Source of the DNA: Acanthacorydalis orientalis
Taxonomy: Eukaryota > Arthropoda > Insecta > Megaloptera > Corydalidae
DNA: 64,000 nucleotides
Assembly: GCA_034766995.1 (NCBI GenBank)
Contig: CM068321.1
Coordinates: forward strand, 9,684,026 to 9,748,025
Reading direction: 5' to 3'
In this document: positions 47,930 to 58,952 of the stretch, piece after piece
Layout: each line of letters opens with the position of its first letter
Numbering within the stretch: the stretch's first letter is position 1
The notes under the pieces: model-generated
What the model saw: only the letters and a program-made list of their open reading frames with translations
Told to the model about the DNA's origin: nothing
Database searches by the model: none
Translations under genes and position numbers: made by a program

Positions 47930-48190
47930 AATTATAAACCGCACTTGTCGACTGTTACTCCCAAACGTGTTTTCGACGCACGTCGTCACCGTTTCCGTCA
48001 GAACGTCATTGAGTAAAACCGTCGTTTATGCAGCACAGTAAATCAAACACATTTACGTATTATATGACGAGGAGTTCATAACAGTTATTAAACGATCGCA
48101 ATACATGAACTCGAACCCGCATCTCTTGTCCGACAGGTCTTTAAACGCTCAAACACGCTGCTACTGAACAGTGCACGTTTGTAGACTAAT
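47930..48190. other. GC-balanced, CpG-containing island
   Basis: Balanced sequence between two (TA)n tracts, with CpGs ('cgacgcacgtcgtcaccg'). It contains the tRNA-like stretch described separately. Confidence 0.35.
48101..48165 (-). other. tRNA-like sequence (B-box match), possibly a decayed tRNA or SINE head
   Basis: On the minus strand 'gcgggttcgagttc' matches the pol III B box / T-arm consensus. About 40 nt upstream a weaker TAGCAGCGTGT could be an A box. The T stem does not pair well and no cloverleaf is convincing, so it is not called a tRNA gene. Confidence 0.3.
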
Positions 48191-48264
48191 GAATGGCCTC
48201 TTCGTCCATTATATTTGAAGATATATTAAATACCTCTTTATACATACATACATAACGTACATAA

Positions 48265-48265
<1 letters not shown>

Positions 48266-48344
<79 letters not shown>

Positions 48345-48471
48345 ATGTCTAAGTTTATCTCGCAAAATAGATTCTTTAAATAATATTTATTTTGAAGAAA
48401 AAATCGAACTGGAATTGTTTGAAATATGTTTTATTAATTTAAAAAAAGAGTGTGAAAAGCACAGTTACTTT

Positions 48472-48512
<41 letters not shown>
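48266..48512. repeat. Two (TA)n tracts
   Basis: TA runs at about 48278-48341 (preceded by CATA units) and 48475-48512. Confidence 0.95.
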
Positions 48513-48522
<10 letters not shown>

Positions 48523-48920
48523 ATGTACAGATAAATAATTCAAAATATATTTTAAACAGTTCTTGTTTTAAATATGATGAACTAATCAGGTTTTATGAAT
48601 AAATTCAGGATATTTCTTAAATTTGAACCATAACATATATGAAAATCAGTTTTAATAATTTTTGTATCTGAGTACAGAATAATTTTTGTCTCTTTTTAAC
48701 AATTCATTTATTTTCTGTTTCAAAAAATGAGTGATATTTGTTTAGTATTTTTTATCTCATACAGTGATAAATGAATATATTGATTGTAGATAAATTCTTA
48801 ATCTATACACATTTTTCATATGTGTTTTAAAATCTTGAAAATAATATTGTTAATTGTAATATTGTTAATTTTTCAGTCTTCAGCCTGTTAAATGGAGACT
48901 GCTATAGTATGGCATAGACC
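48513..48920. other. AT-rich spacer
   Basis: Nothing recognised. Confidence 0.5.
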
Positions 48921-48924
48921 ATAC

Positions 48925-49056
48925 TATATATATACATATATACATATATACATATATACATATATACATATATGTATATATGTATATATGTATATATGTA
49001 TATATGTATATATGTATATATGTATATATGTATATATGTATATATGTATATATGTA

Positions 49057-49117
<61 letters not shown>
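48925..49117. repeat. Palindromic octamer array plus (TA)n
   Basis: About five ACATATAT units (48930-48970) meet about a dozen TGTATATA units (48971-49066) head to head, then a pure TA run to 49117. The first two blocks are reverse complements, so the array can fold on itself. Confidence 0.95.
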
Positions 49118-49120
<3 letters not shown>

Positions 49121-49128
49121 CACACACA

Positions 49129-49599
49129 CAGTGGAATCCGATTATTATAATTACAGATAATGTCATCAATCGATTATTATCATAATCATTCGGTGCTAAA
49201 ACACTCTATATGAAATCAGTTAAAAATAATTCGCCTATTATAATCAAACCTCTGCTATTGTTATCAATTCTGATAATTACACTTGGCGACAAACGATAAA
49301 AATTCTTAGAAAATTCATACTAAATGGACATTGCTAATAAACGCAAGCGAACGACAGACAACACTTAATAAGTTTTACAAATAAATTTTATGTTGTTTTT
49401 AAAAATAGTTGTTTATAAGAAATGTATCATATATAAATATGTAATATTGTATTAATTGTACAGTCTATGATAAATATAAAGCGTGTACATGTTATAATTG
49501 ATTGTAATAAATTGAGTTCAATAATGAAAATGTTTTGTCCTCTGTTTAATGTTATCAAAAATTGCAAGTCTCAAAATGATGATAATAAGTGGGGTTTTC

Positions 49600-49603
<4 letters not shown>
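49129..49603. mobile_element. Pogo/Tigger-like element, short copy (475 bp)
   Basis: The left end is CAGTGGAATCCGATTATTAT; the reversed right end has the diverged CAATGAAAACCCCACTTATT. Over most of its length it is the inverted, internally deleted counterpart of 54110-55003 (shared blocks 'ctgctattgttatcaattct' and 'attgagttcaataatgaaaa'). It lies between (TA)n tracts on both sides. No transposase remains. Confidence 0.72.

Positions 49604-49604
<1 letters not shown>

Positions 49605-49657
<53 letters not shown>
49605..49657. repeat. (TA)n microsatellite
   Basis: Abuts the right end of the pogo-like copy. Confidence 0.97.
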
Positions 49658-49662
<5 letters not shown>

Positions 49663-49828
49663 ACGGATGAAATATTTCAATAAATACACATTTTAAAAAA
49701 TTAAGATTACAATTTTTATTTTACAAAAGAATATACTATGAAATTTGAGATGTTCAAAGGTGTAGATAAATGTTATAACGAACATTTATCTATTATATAT
49801 TTTATATTTTTTTTATTATACATTTATA

Positions 49829-51088
49829 TTGGGTCACTTATAAGTATTGCAGTATTTTTATACAGGTGAAAATGGATGAAGCAATACTTTTCAATTATTG
49901 TAATAACATATCAGATACATGTGCTTCTCAATTGCATGTAATATTTTCTCAGTCTCATCGTGGAAGATTAACAATGATTTACAAGAAAAAATATTAGTTA
50001 TCACAGAAATATCAAAAGAGCATATAGACATTTTTGGCTTTGAGAGTTTCGTCAGGGCAATAATACAAATCATTGAAAAAAATGTGGTAAATTTATAGTT
50101 CAGATGTTATTAGTCTTAGCCAAAAACAAAGACGGTCTCAGAAATTTCAGTTCTAGAACTACAGCCTTGAAGATGAAGAAAAGTCAGGACGTCTCAAGAG
50201 TTTGATGATGAGATCCTGCGAACAGTAGTGAAACAAAATCCTAGTTTAACGGTAGAAGAATTAGCCAAGAAGCTCAAAATCGACGTATTCAACTATTCAT
50301 CGGCACTGGAAAATGATTGATAAAGTTTCTAAGCTGGGTCAGTGGGTTCTGAACGAGTTATTGGACGTTAATTTAAAATAACGTGTAGACATTTGCACTT
50401 TTCATCTATGGCGTTTGCAAAATGACCCGTTTATGAATAGAATTGTTACTGGCGATGAAAAATAGATTGTTTATTACAATATTAAACGTCAAAGACAATG
50501 AGTTAATCGCAACGAAACACCATCTTCAATTCTGAAAGGAGAGCTTCATCCAAAAAAGGTTATGTTGTTTGTTTGATGGTGTATGGAATGAATTATCCTT
50601 TACGAGCTATTACCAGAAAATTAAACCATCACAAAGGAGTTGTATTGTGAACAACTGGTATGGATAAAACAATCCATTGACGAAAAACGGCCAGGATTAG
50701 CAACAGAAAATGTCTAATTTTTCACCACGACAACGCCTGACCTCACACGGTACGCGAAATCCTCCAAAAACTAAGCCAATTCGAATAGAAATTTATGACT
50801 CATCCACCATATTCTGCTGATCTTCACTATCGGATTACATCTATTCTGAAGTCTTCAAAATCACATCAATAGAAAACGGTTTAATATAGAAAGTGATGTA
50901 CGAACGAAGCTCGACTCTATCATTAATGCAAAGTCCAAAAAGTCGGGGTATTGAAAATTCGAAATTAAGTTGGAAAGAAGTTGTAAATAACAAAGGAAAA
51001 TATATTTTGGATCAAAATTAAAACGTCAATGTTTTTTCGCTGTTGCAAAACTTATTTTAAAAAACCGCATTACTTATGAGATGACCCA
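49829..51088 (+). mobile_element. Near full-length mariner element, degraded transposase
   Basis: The ends are TTGGGTCACTTATAAGTATT and, reversed, TTGGGTCATCTCATAAGTAA followed by TGCGGTTTTT. Length about 1260 bp, as expected. Plus-strand transposase in broken frames: MDEAILFNYC near 49871; QNPSLTVEELAKKLKID (50238-50285); HLWRLQNDPFMNRIVTGDEK carrying the first catalytic Asp (50405-50460) but then a stop for Trp; FHHDNA near 50720; HPPYSADL near 50803. Multiple stops and frameshifts. All parts are in order, so it decayed by point mutation rather than deletion. Confidence 0.92.
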
Positions 51089-51297
51089 ATGATAAAGAAG
51101 ACTAAGATGTCATTTTAAACGATTCTATCAAAACTTTAATATTGAAAAAATAATAAACAGTTAATGGATTCTAAAAAATAAATAAAAAGTAAAAGAGTTT
51201 GTACACTTTTCAAGTATTTCTCTCACAAGGATTACTTTAAATTTTATTAGTTATAAATAAATGTATCAGTAGTGAAAAAAAGTTATATTTTTATGAA

Positions 51298-51345
51298 TAT
51301 ATATATATATATATATGCGTGTGTGTATGTGTGTGTGTGTATACA
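51298..51345. repeat. (TA)n(GT)n microsatellite
   Basis: Short TA run followed by GT-rich repeats. Confidence 0.9.
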
Positions 51346-51359
51346 TTCATAAAAATTTG

Positions 51360-51640
51360 TACGTATGGTCATCTCGCTCGTTCGTTTCGCATAAATCATA
51401 TATGCTGTCTGGTAGACAATAAAAAAGTTCACATACGCGCTACAGCGGATTTATGAGAGCGCTCGTTCGGGGGAAAAACTCGGTACGACGCGCGCGCAAA
51501 CACACTTTCTCACGCTAACGGACTGAAAAACAGTCGGCTCGATGAAAATATCAAATTTGTTGTGTGGTGTTGTTTCCGAACAGGACAAACGACTGTGTCG
51601 CTATTTCTAAAATATTCAGTTGCCGTTAACGGTGAACGTA
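51360..51640. other. CpG-rich island
   Basis: The most CpG-rich stretch outside the RYBP locus ('gtacgacgcgcgcgcaaaca', 'tcatctcgctcgttcgtttc'). No open frame or transposon ends. A candidate promoter or regulatory region with no recognised transcript. Confidence 0.35.
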
Positions 51641-51859
51641 AAAGTCGAAAAAGTTTATTACAAGAGATGTACTGTGGCTAGAAGTCATTATTATTTTTTT
51701 AGTAATTCGACCACAAATTTAAAATACATCATTTATATTGAAAATAATGAACTTTGCTAAGAAAAAATACATAATTGATTAGAATGTCAATTATTCTTTG
51801 GTTACAGTATATTATTGCTATATAATTGCTGTTTTTAAGTATCGAGTATAAAGACGCAT

Positions 51860-53137
51860 ATATCAGTTAAAAATTATATTTATTAATCAAAATAAAAACC
51901 ATTTTTCTTAACAAACACTTTTCTCAAGTCTGTTTATTCCCATAAGATAGAATTCTGGAGTCCTGGAATTAACGAATTCACGAAGCGCTGTGAGCTGATG
52001 CTTGATCTTTGAAAATCTTATCTCGTAGTAAATTGCTCAAATGTTTAAAAAATGATAATCTGTCGGAGATAGGTTCGAAGAAAAGGTGGGTGAGATACGG
52101 TTTCATAACCCAATTCATTTAATTTTTTTAAAGTTATTTGTGAGACGTGTGGTTGGATGGTATCATAAAGATGAACCAAAAGAACGAAAATTACCAGAAA
52201 AATAAAATTTGTCAGACATGTGCTCGAGTGTTGTCATGAAGAAGAATTGGTCGTCTTCGATTGACTAATGCTGGCCGTAAACGATGCAACTTTTCATGCA
52301 GTTTTTCACCTTCCCGACAATATTTTTCTGTTGCTATTATTTAATCAGAATTTAAGAAGTTGTGGTGACTGATTTCACTTGGCGACCACCAAACAGTAAC
52401 CATAATCTCTTTTTCATGAAGTTTCGGTTTAGGAAACTGTTTTGGTGCTTTTCCTTGGTCTAGCAGCTGTATGAACGTTTCCGATTGTTGTACAGAATCC
52501 ACTTTTGATCACATATGACAATACGATCAAGAAGATCATTTTTGTTACACAAAAGAAGCGCAGAGCAGACTTCGTATCGACGAATTGTTTGATGTTCGTT
52601 TAGTTCATACTGCACCCATTTATCCAAATTTTTTGTTTTTCCTATTAGGCTCTAATGTCGAAAAATTGTTGAATGATCAACATTAATTTCTTCTGCGACC
52701 TCTCGAGTTGTTTAACGTGGGTCCGCTTCAATAATGGTTCTTAAATTATTATTGTCTATAACTGAAGGACGTCCACGACCCTCCTTATCATCAAGGCTTT
52801 TATTTCCATTACGAAATTTTTAGAACTAGTATTGAGCTGTACGTTCACTAATTGACTCTTCGACAAAAACAAATTTGATATTTCAAGCAGTTTCTGTTAC
52901 TTTACGTCCCAATTTAAACTTATACAACAAAATCGCGCGAATTTGCTTTTTTCCATGACTAATTTCAGAGGTTATATCCAACAATACTAAAGAATGAAAA
53001 CAATAGACATAAGCTAAAATCAGTAATGCTAATTTCATTGTCTACAATGATGACTATGACAAAAGATAACGGTAACTAGAAAAATCATCGCCAAACTTAA
53101 AATGATAAAAACCGCAATTATTTTTGCATCAATCTAA
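51860..53137 (-). mobile_element. Full-length cecropia-type mariner element, degraded
   Basis: The 5' end of the element is at the right: reversed, it reads TTAGATTGATGCAAAAATAA followed by TTGCGGTTTTT. The left end is heavily decayed. Length 1278 bp, canonical for the family. The minus-strand transposase is readable in pieces: CAILLYKFKLGRK near 52920, HSTIVRHL-like and the helix-turn-helix at 52650-52740, VTVWWSPS near 52395, HPPFSS / SPTDYHFLN near 52090 with the third catalytic Asp, and the terminal NGFYFD followed by a stop near 51880. Closely related to the deleted copy at 22438-23433 (shared 'cgcgcgattttgttgtata'-like N-terminal block), but inverted. Confidence 0.9.
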
Positions 53138-53139
53138 TA

Positions 53140-53350
53140 ATATAACAATCAAATAAATGTCATCAGTATTGATGATACATATCATCTTTTTTTTGTTGCT
53201 TGTGAATTTTAGAACATACATAACTTATATATCACTTTGATTTCCTTGCTAGCAAAGAAGAGCGCACAAATAGATTAACGTTTCCAGAAAAAACGGTTAA
53301 TAAATAGAATAATTGTCATTCGCTTCGAAAATAATAAGATAATTTTATAA
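53140..53350. other. AT-rich spacer
   Basis: Nothing recognised. Confidence 0.5.
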
Positions 53351-53354
53351 TCTT

Positions 53355-53405
53355 TTCTTTTATTATAATAAAATATAAAATATATTTTATTATAATAAAA
53401 GAAAG
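53355..53405. repeat. Near-perfect inverted repeat, 24-bp arms
   Basis: TTCTTTTATTATAATAAAAT on the left is mirrored by ATTTTATTATAATAAAAGAA on the right around a short AT centre. Confidence 0.85.
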
Positions 53406-53419
53406 TCAGTTATTTTGCC

Positions 53420-53640
53420 CTAATGATCTTTATTTTATTAGATCATGTAAGTATCTGTACTCAGTTATTAGTTTCGATACATCTGTCATCTCCAAGTAGA
53501 TATTAGAGTCTTTAAAATCAGCTTCACGATGGCACAAGTACCGAAACTAATAATTGAGAACAGATATTCAGATGAATTAGAATAATGAAGACAGGACAAC
53601 ACATTAACGAGAGCACAGGTATAGACAGATATATTGATAA
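53420..53640. repeat. P2 foldback element, both arms present
   Basis: Left arm: 'agttattagtttcgatacat', 'ctgtcatctccaagtagata'. Right arm: 'tcacgatggcacaagtaccg', AAACTAATAATTGAGAACAG. The outer 'tagatcatgtaagta' pairs weakly with 'cagatgaattagaa'. Confidence 0.7.
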
Positions 53641-54053
53641 CATGTAATGGTTAAGAAATATTACTATACGTTATGTTTAAAATATTTGCATTGTTTTTTT
53701 TTTAATTATATAATATATTTGTTATTTTTATTATGTTCTTTAAATACTTTTGATGGAATGTATTCTTTACTTTTTTAGATTATTCCTTTGTAGTGTTTAT
53801 GTATCTATGGACGGTTTTTTATCCTAGTATAGTATATTTTTTTTTGAAGTTTTTATAGTGTTAAGTTCTATTAGTATAAGATGTAGGGTTTCTTCTCTGC
53901 TTCCAGAATACAAGTATCATAATTCGTTTTATTCCATTTTATAGCATTTATATCGAGTATTTATCTTTTCTTATCTGCTAGTCTTTTTCTGATTATAGTT
54001 CTAATTGAATATATGTTCATTTTTTCTCACAATCAAGATTATGTTTATTTAGG

Positions 54054-54055
<2 letters not shown>
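53641..54055. other. AT-rich sequence, possible LINE remnant
   Basis: On the minus strand 'KTNYDTCILEAE' and following broken frames could be LINE C-terminal sequence continuous with the fragment at 55030-56350. The evidence is weak and I leave it unassigned. Confidence 0.25.

Positions 54056-54109
<54 letters not shown>
54056..54109. repeat. (TA)n microsatellite
   Basis: Abuts the left end of the pogo-like element. Confidence 0.97.
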
Positions 54110-54112
<3 letters not shown>

Positions 54113-55003
54113 TGTAATCTGCTTATTATGGTCACTTTCGGACTTGCAAATTTGATAACAATAAGCGGTTGATAACATTAAACAGAGGATAAAAAATGTT
54201 CATTATTGAACTCAATTTATTACAAACAATTATTACATGTGCTCAATTTATATTTATCACAAACTGTACACATAACTGTACAACATTACATATTTATGTA
54301 TTTACATTTCTTGTATACAATTGTTTTTGAAAACTACATAAAATTTATTTGAAAAACTTACCAAGTTTTATTTGTCGTTTGATCTGTTTTTAAGATTTTA
54401 CACAGGAGGGTTTGTTAAATTTTTAAATGCACAGCCTCACTATGTTGATTCATTTTGGGCTATTTATTGTAGTACTCTAAAATTATTTACTTTTTTTGAA
54501 GAGACAAATCTCTACGCTTTTGCTTTATTTCTGCCATGATTCAAAGTGCTTTTTTTTTTATAAAGCACTTAATACAGTCTGACTAGCTCAACAGATCAAA
54601 AAATTAAAGTAGAAAAATCATAACAGGATACATAATGATGCACTTATTTACTCCCACACGCTGCAACAATGTGTTTTGAAAAGATAAAGGGTACGCTTTA
54701 GAAAAAGATCTATTTACGTATTTTCTAAGAATTCTTGTTATCCAGTTATGTAAAAGATAAAAGGTATGCTTCGGTTAAAAAGTAAGTTTCAAAGAAAATG
54801 TCCATTTAGTACGAATTTGCTAGGAATTCTTATCGTTTGTCGTCAAGTATAATTATGAGAATTGATAACAATAGCAGAAGTTTGATTATAATAGGTGGAT
54901 TATTTTTAATTAATTTTATATGGGGTGTTTGTGCACCGACTGATTATAATAACAATAGCCGATTGATAACATTATCCATAATTATAATAACCGGATTCCA
55001 CTA
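54110..55003 (-). mobile_element. Pogo/Tigger-like element with transposase N-terminal relic (894 bp)
   Basis: The ends are TAGTGTAATCTGCTTATTAT and, reversed, TAGTGGAATCCGGTTATTAT. The minus strand (54547-54370) reads MAEIKQKRRDLSLQKK-stop-IILEYYNK, then further stops and QTLLCKILKTDQTTNK. This is the psq/CENP-B-type helix-turn-helix layout of pogo-family transposases (compare 'KRKALSLxEKVxILExYDK...QSTLCKILKxR'). Three in-frame stops lie inside about 55 codons. The DDE domain is absent. A local duplication is seen inside: 'tttctaagaattcttgttat' near 54722 and 'tgctaggaattcttatcgtt' near 54818. Confidence 0.72.
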
Positions 55004-55029
55004 TACATACTTGTATGCATCATTGTAAG

Positions 55030-56350
55030 TTGGTTCTATAATTCTATCCCAATCTTTTTGTTTTTCTTGCGTATTATATTCACTTAGTATATTGTCTTTG
55101 AATGTTTATGCGTTCTGTAAGTTCTATATTTTTTGCTTGTTAAGTTTCTTCAAAAATTCTATTACTAGTGAGACTCGGTTGAACTTTAGTATGTGTCACA
55201 ATGCAATTCTGACATATTGTAGCATGAATGACTAATTACATATGTATTTTTTTTTTACTCCACAAACCTTAATTTTTTTTCTCGACAAAAATGTTCAATA
55301 AATCATTATTGACCATTTTTAATTATTTCTTATGTCAATTTTGATGGCGATCCCCCCATTTTTAAAGCGGCAATATACAGAAAAATCTCTTGTGCTTTGT
55401 GGGATGAAAAAAGAGCGTCATTCTTCATTTAGTATTACGTAGTCATTAAGTATTCCTGGACAAGCAAATTATATATTAATGTAAGAATGACAGTTGGTAC
55501 AAATAATTTAATTCTGGTTTCTCAATAGTTGACTTTAGTTTGTGTTATTATTTTCCAGATTCTTGCTAAAGCAATATTGACTTTACTTTCAAAGTTTCGT
55601 TTACTTACTTGTTTGAATAGCTTTTTTGGATCGAATGATATTCTCATATATGTAATTATCTACTTTTTCTACTTCTTCATCATTCAGTTTAATTATTTTC
55701 ATTTTTTTTTTGTTTCTCCTTTGTCGAATGTCATGAACTTTAGTTTATTTTTATTTTATTAATTGTACAATATTCATTTAATGTCTTTAGTTTACTTTGT
55801 AGATGTTCAATGCTACTAACAAAAAATTGGAGATCGTCCGAAAGTAGTAGGATGTTAATATTAAATCCTGGTCTTTATGAACTCTTTCATTGAAAAAAGT
55901 TTCTATATCCGATATGAATAGTATAAAAAGGAAAAACATTAAGGGTATCGTTTTGCAATACATTTTTGTTTATATAATATTTCTGTATAATCATGAGTTG
56001 ATTTGCACATTGAAATTTGTTTTGTCATACATGTCGCTTATTATTGAAATCATAATTTTATTTATTCCTCTTTTCATAAGTTTTTTCTAGAGATTCTGTT
56101 GTTTCACTGAATCAAATACTCGACTGGTATTGATAAAACATTTGTACATTTTACCTCTTCTTCTGATTATATTTATCATTGCACTAAGTGTAAATATTTA
56201 ATATTCACACCAGCTGTTACTCTGAAATTTTGGCTCAAATTTAGGAAGTACAATCGTATCTTCGATATAGGTGTTAAGTTTGGTAGAAAGTATTTGTGTA
56301 AAAGTTTTAATATAACGCTTTTTAGTGATATTCGTAGGTAATTTATTGAG
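55030..56350 (-). mobile_element. LINE fragment with reverse-transcriptase remnants
   Basis: Read leftward on the minus strand: ITKKRYIKTFTQILSTKLNT near 56300 (compare the RT opening 'YKIFTKILSTRLN'); then a broken region; then LLSDDLQFFVSSIEHLQSKL near 55830, aligning with the YADD active-site block of LINE reverse transcriptases (SDD in place of ADD); then LKFMTFDKGE and KIIKLNDEEVEKVDNYIYEN (55745-55640), the standard segment after YADD. A C-terminal piece (YNTQEKQKDWDRIIE) follows at 55040-55110. Interrupted by a P1 arm at 55240-55440. Dead, and 5'-truncated. Confidence 0.72.
55240..55440. repeat. P1 foldback-family arm inserted in the LINE fragment
   Basis: 'ctccacaaaccttaattttt', 'gacaaaaatgttcaataaat', 'cattattgaccatttttaat', 'ttgatggcgatcccccc'. 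The left arm is well preserved; the right arm is absent apart from 'atacagaaaaatctct'. Confidence 0.7.
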
Positions 56351-56439
56351 AACAAATATAAACAACATACAATTATAATAAGCAGTTACCGTTTTGATAT
56401 CATATTTTTGTAGAGTTAATTTTGTTTAATGAAAATTTT

Positions 56440-56575
56440 CACTTATGAATTATTACAAATAAATTATTCAACATTTTTGATCAGAAAAAATTTTGTGGTT
56501 TCTTGGATGAGTAAAAATTTATTCATGACAGTGAATTTTGCCACAGTGCCAAAACTGTATTGTAATGAAAGTTTG
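56440..56575. repeat. P1 foldback-family right arm
   Basis: 'aaattattcaacatttttga', TCAGAAAAAATTTTGTGGTT, then the P1 tail 'attttgccacagtgccaaaa' and 'ctgtattgtaatgaaa'. A clean copy of the tail. Confidence 0.75.
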
Positions 56576-56739
56576 TTATAAAATATTTCTTTACAACATT
56601 ACAATACTTTTCCATTTCTCATATTCATATTTTCTTCAACTTCTCACTTTAAACTCAATTCACTGTATCAGAAAAATGAAATAGGCTGTCTTATTATGTA
56701 TTTTTTATTATCGTGTACACAAAATGAACTGACCTATAC

Positions 56740-56935
56740 ACTGTAGTCGGTTTTCACATATATTTACGAAAATATATCGTTTTCCATTCGTCTTAATATC
56801 AATTTCACGCCAGATGACGTTGAGCCTATAAAATGCATCCGGTTTTATGTGCTCGTCGTTGGGACATTAGCGAGCAGACTTCTTAAAAGCTAGTCGGAAT
56901 GTAGGCGTACGGAATAGACATCTACTTGAGTCCAT
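56740..56935. other. GC-balanced, CpG-containing island
   Basis: Balanced composition ('gtgctcgtcgttgggacatt'); no open frame, no element ends. Confidence 0.3.
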
Positions 56936-57023
56936 GCGTAGTTATCATCTTCTATTTTTATTATTATAATCTATGATTGAATTTTTATAGATTTGAAAAT
57001 TGTGTCAACATATAAACATGTGC

Positions 57024-57030
<7 letters not shown>

Positions 57031-57088
<58 letters not shown>
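57031..57088. repeat. (TA)n microsatellite
   Basis: About 29 TA units. Confidence 0.97.
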
Positions 57089-57091
<3 letters not shown>

Positions 57092-57109
57092 GACAATACA
57101 TTTATGTTG

Positions 57110-57370
57110 TCCTGGCAGTTTTTAGTCTTTTGAATCAAGTGTGTGTTCTTCACTACTAGTTTCGGCTAGTGTGCCATCCACACGTCGAATTTAAAGACTG
57201 ACTTTAAATTCAATTCAAGTTCTATTTCTTGTCTTTGAGGTTACTATTGTTTCTTTTTCTTCCATTACCGGTTTCATCTTTCGACATATTCAAGTTGATA
57301 CTAGTACCCAAGGAACATAACTTCAAGTCTAGGTACACAGGCATGAAGCAAATTATAATTTAATTCGATT
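57110..57370. repeat. P2 foldback-family copies, two adjacent
   Basis: The first (57120-57210) has 'ttcttcactactagtttcgg', 'ctagtgtgccatccacacgt'. The second (57245-57330) has 'ttccattaccggtttcatct', 'tcaagttgatactagtac'. Both are diverged half-copies. Confidence 0.55.
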
Positions 57371-58064
57371 CATGTTCTATTTATATATAGTTTTAGATGG
57401 GGTGTGGTTTATAATTTTAGGATACAAAGTAACGTTTCGCTATCTTTATTTGTTTGTTCGTTTAAAATATTATTTTTATTTTTCATAATTCTAGGATTTT
57501 AAGAATGGTTAATTTTATTTTTTGTTTTTATTGTTTCCACTGTATTATTTAAGTTATGACATGTTTCAAAAAGGTGTTTAACGAATATTGACTTGATTTT
57601 ATAATATTTAACACAAACAGTGTGTTCTTTATACCTGTCTTTACATTTTCTGTCTGTTTGATCGGTATAGTCTTCATTACATATATAATATTTTTATATT
57701 ATATATTCTGTTTAGATATATAATGTTGATATCGATTTCTATGAGTAAATATGCAGTGTGCAACAACTACAAGCAAAACTCGAAGTAGAAAATTACACAA
57801 ATGCATAAAAGCAAATATTATATGCTACATTATTGTATTTGGTAAAAAGTATAAAGTTTTAGTTGTAAAGCACATTTTCTTAAATATATTTATTGTATAT
57901 TTCTATAATTTTTCCTTAGTATGAAAGTCAGGAACTAATATTTTCATGGAAGCCTAAATTTAATCATTCTATAGAAATTTCTTAAATAGTGTGTTGAAGA
58001 ACAAAATATATTTTTTGTTGCTATGAGCTATTGTAATTAAATACTGTATAGATTTAATAAATTA

Positions 58065-58102
<38 letters not shown>

Positions 58103-58876
58103 ATTTTTGTACGTATATGTGTGTGAAAATCACTCAATTCGTATACAATTATCTTTCATTATACACAACTAATGAATTTATACAAATAGGAGTTTCTTTC
58201 CAAATCATGTAGATTTACATTGGAATTATTTAGTACAGTTATAATGAAAATATATTTTACAATCGTGAAATGTGTTCGAAATTTTTTAAACGTACATTAA
58301 TTTAATATAATTCAAAAATGTATTTATTAAGTTTAATTCTTTAACGATTCTAAAAATTTAACTAATCATCAACTATGGAGATAGTTTGAATAGGTCGGAC
58401 ATAAAAATTCAAGATACAGGAACAATTCTTGACAATTGAACCAAAAGGGAATTTTAAATATCAAAAATCAACTTCCTTTCCTATAACTCGATCCTTATTT
58501 GAAAATCCATCCCACATTTCTCGTTTCTTTAAAAAGATGGTTGACATAGATTGTTTTGACTAAAGAATCCTTATTCAAAACCATATGCGACAAAGTTTTT
58601 AAATTCTCATAATTTATATAAAATATTTTATTCTGATTAAAAATAAATAGCGATAATCATGGTCTTTTACCTTTGTGTGATTGAATAAACTAAAAGTCGC
58701 ATGCACAAATACAAATAAGTGATAATACTCAAATGATAAATGAACAATAATACTCCATTATTGAAACAATGTCAACATTGTAAACGATTCAGTTTTCTTG
58801 AAACATTAAAACAAATAGTATAGGTTTATTTTTTTTATTGGTGGATAAGTTCAAGATTTCTTTAATATTAGATTAG
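57371..58876. other. AT-rich intergenic stretch
   Basis: Nothing recognised apart from a (TA)n(GT)n microsatellite at about 58063-58101. Confidence 0.5.

Positions 58877-58948
<72 letters not shown>
58877..58948. repeat. (TA)n microsatellite
   Basis: About 36 TA units with one GTA interruption. Confidence 0.97.

Positions 58949-58949
<1 letters not shown>

Positions 58950-58952
<3 letters not shown>

Noticed and set aside
48925..49117. CRISPR-like or telomeric array
   Set aside because: The units are simple octamers without spacers and do not match the insect telomere repeat TTAGG; this is a microsatellite in a eukaryotic genome.
48880..49185. Long Tyr-Ile repeat open frames on both strands (also near 5.8, 29.3, 40.1, 59.9 and 61.6 kb)
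   Set aside because: They are translations of (TA)n and related microsatellites; no selection signal, and overlapping frames exist on both strands.
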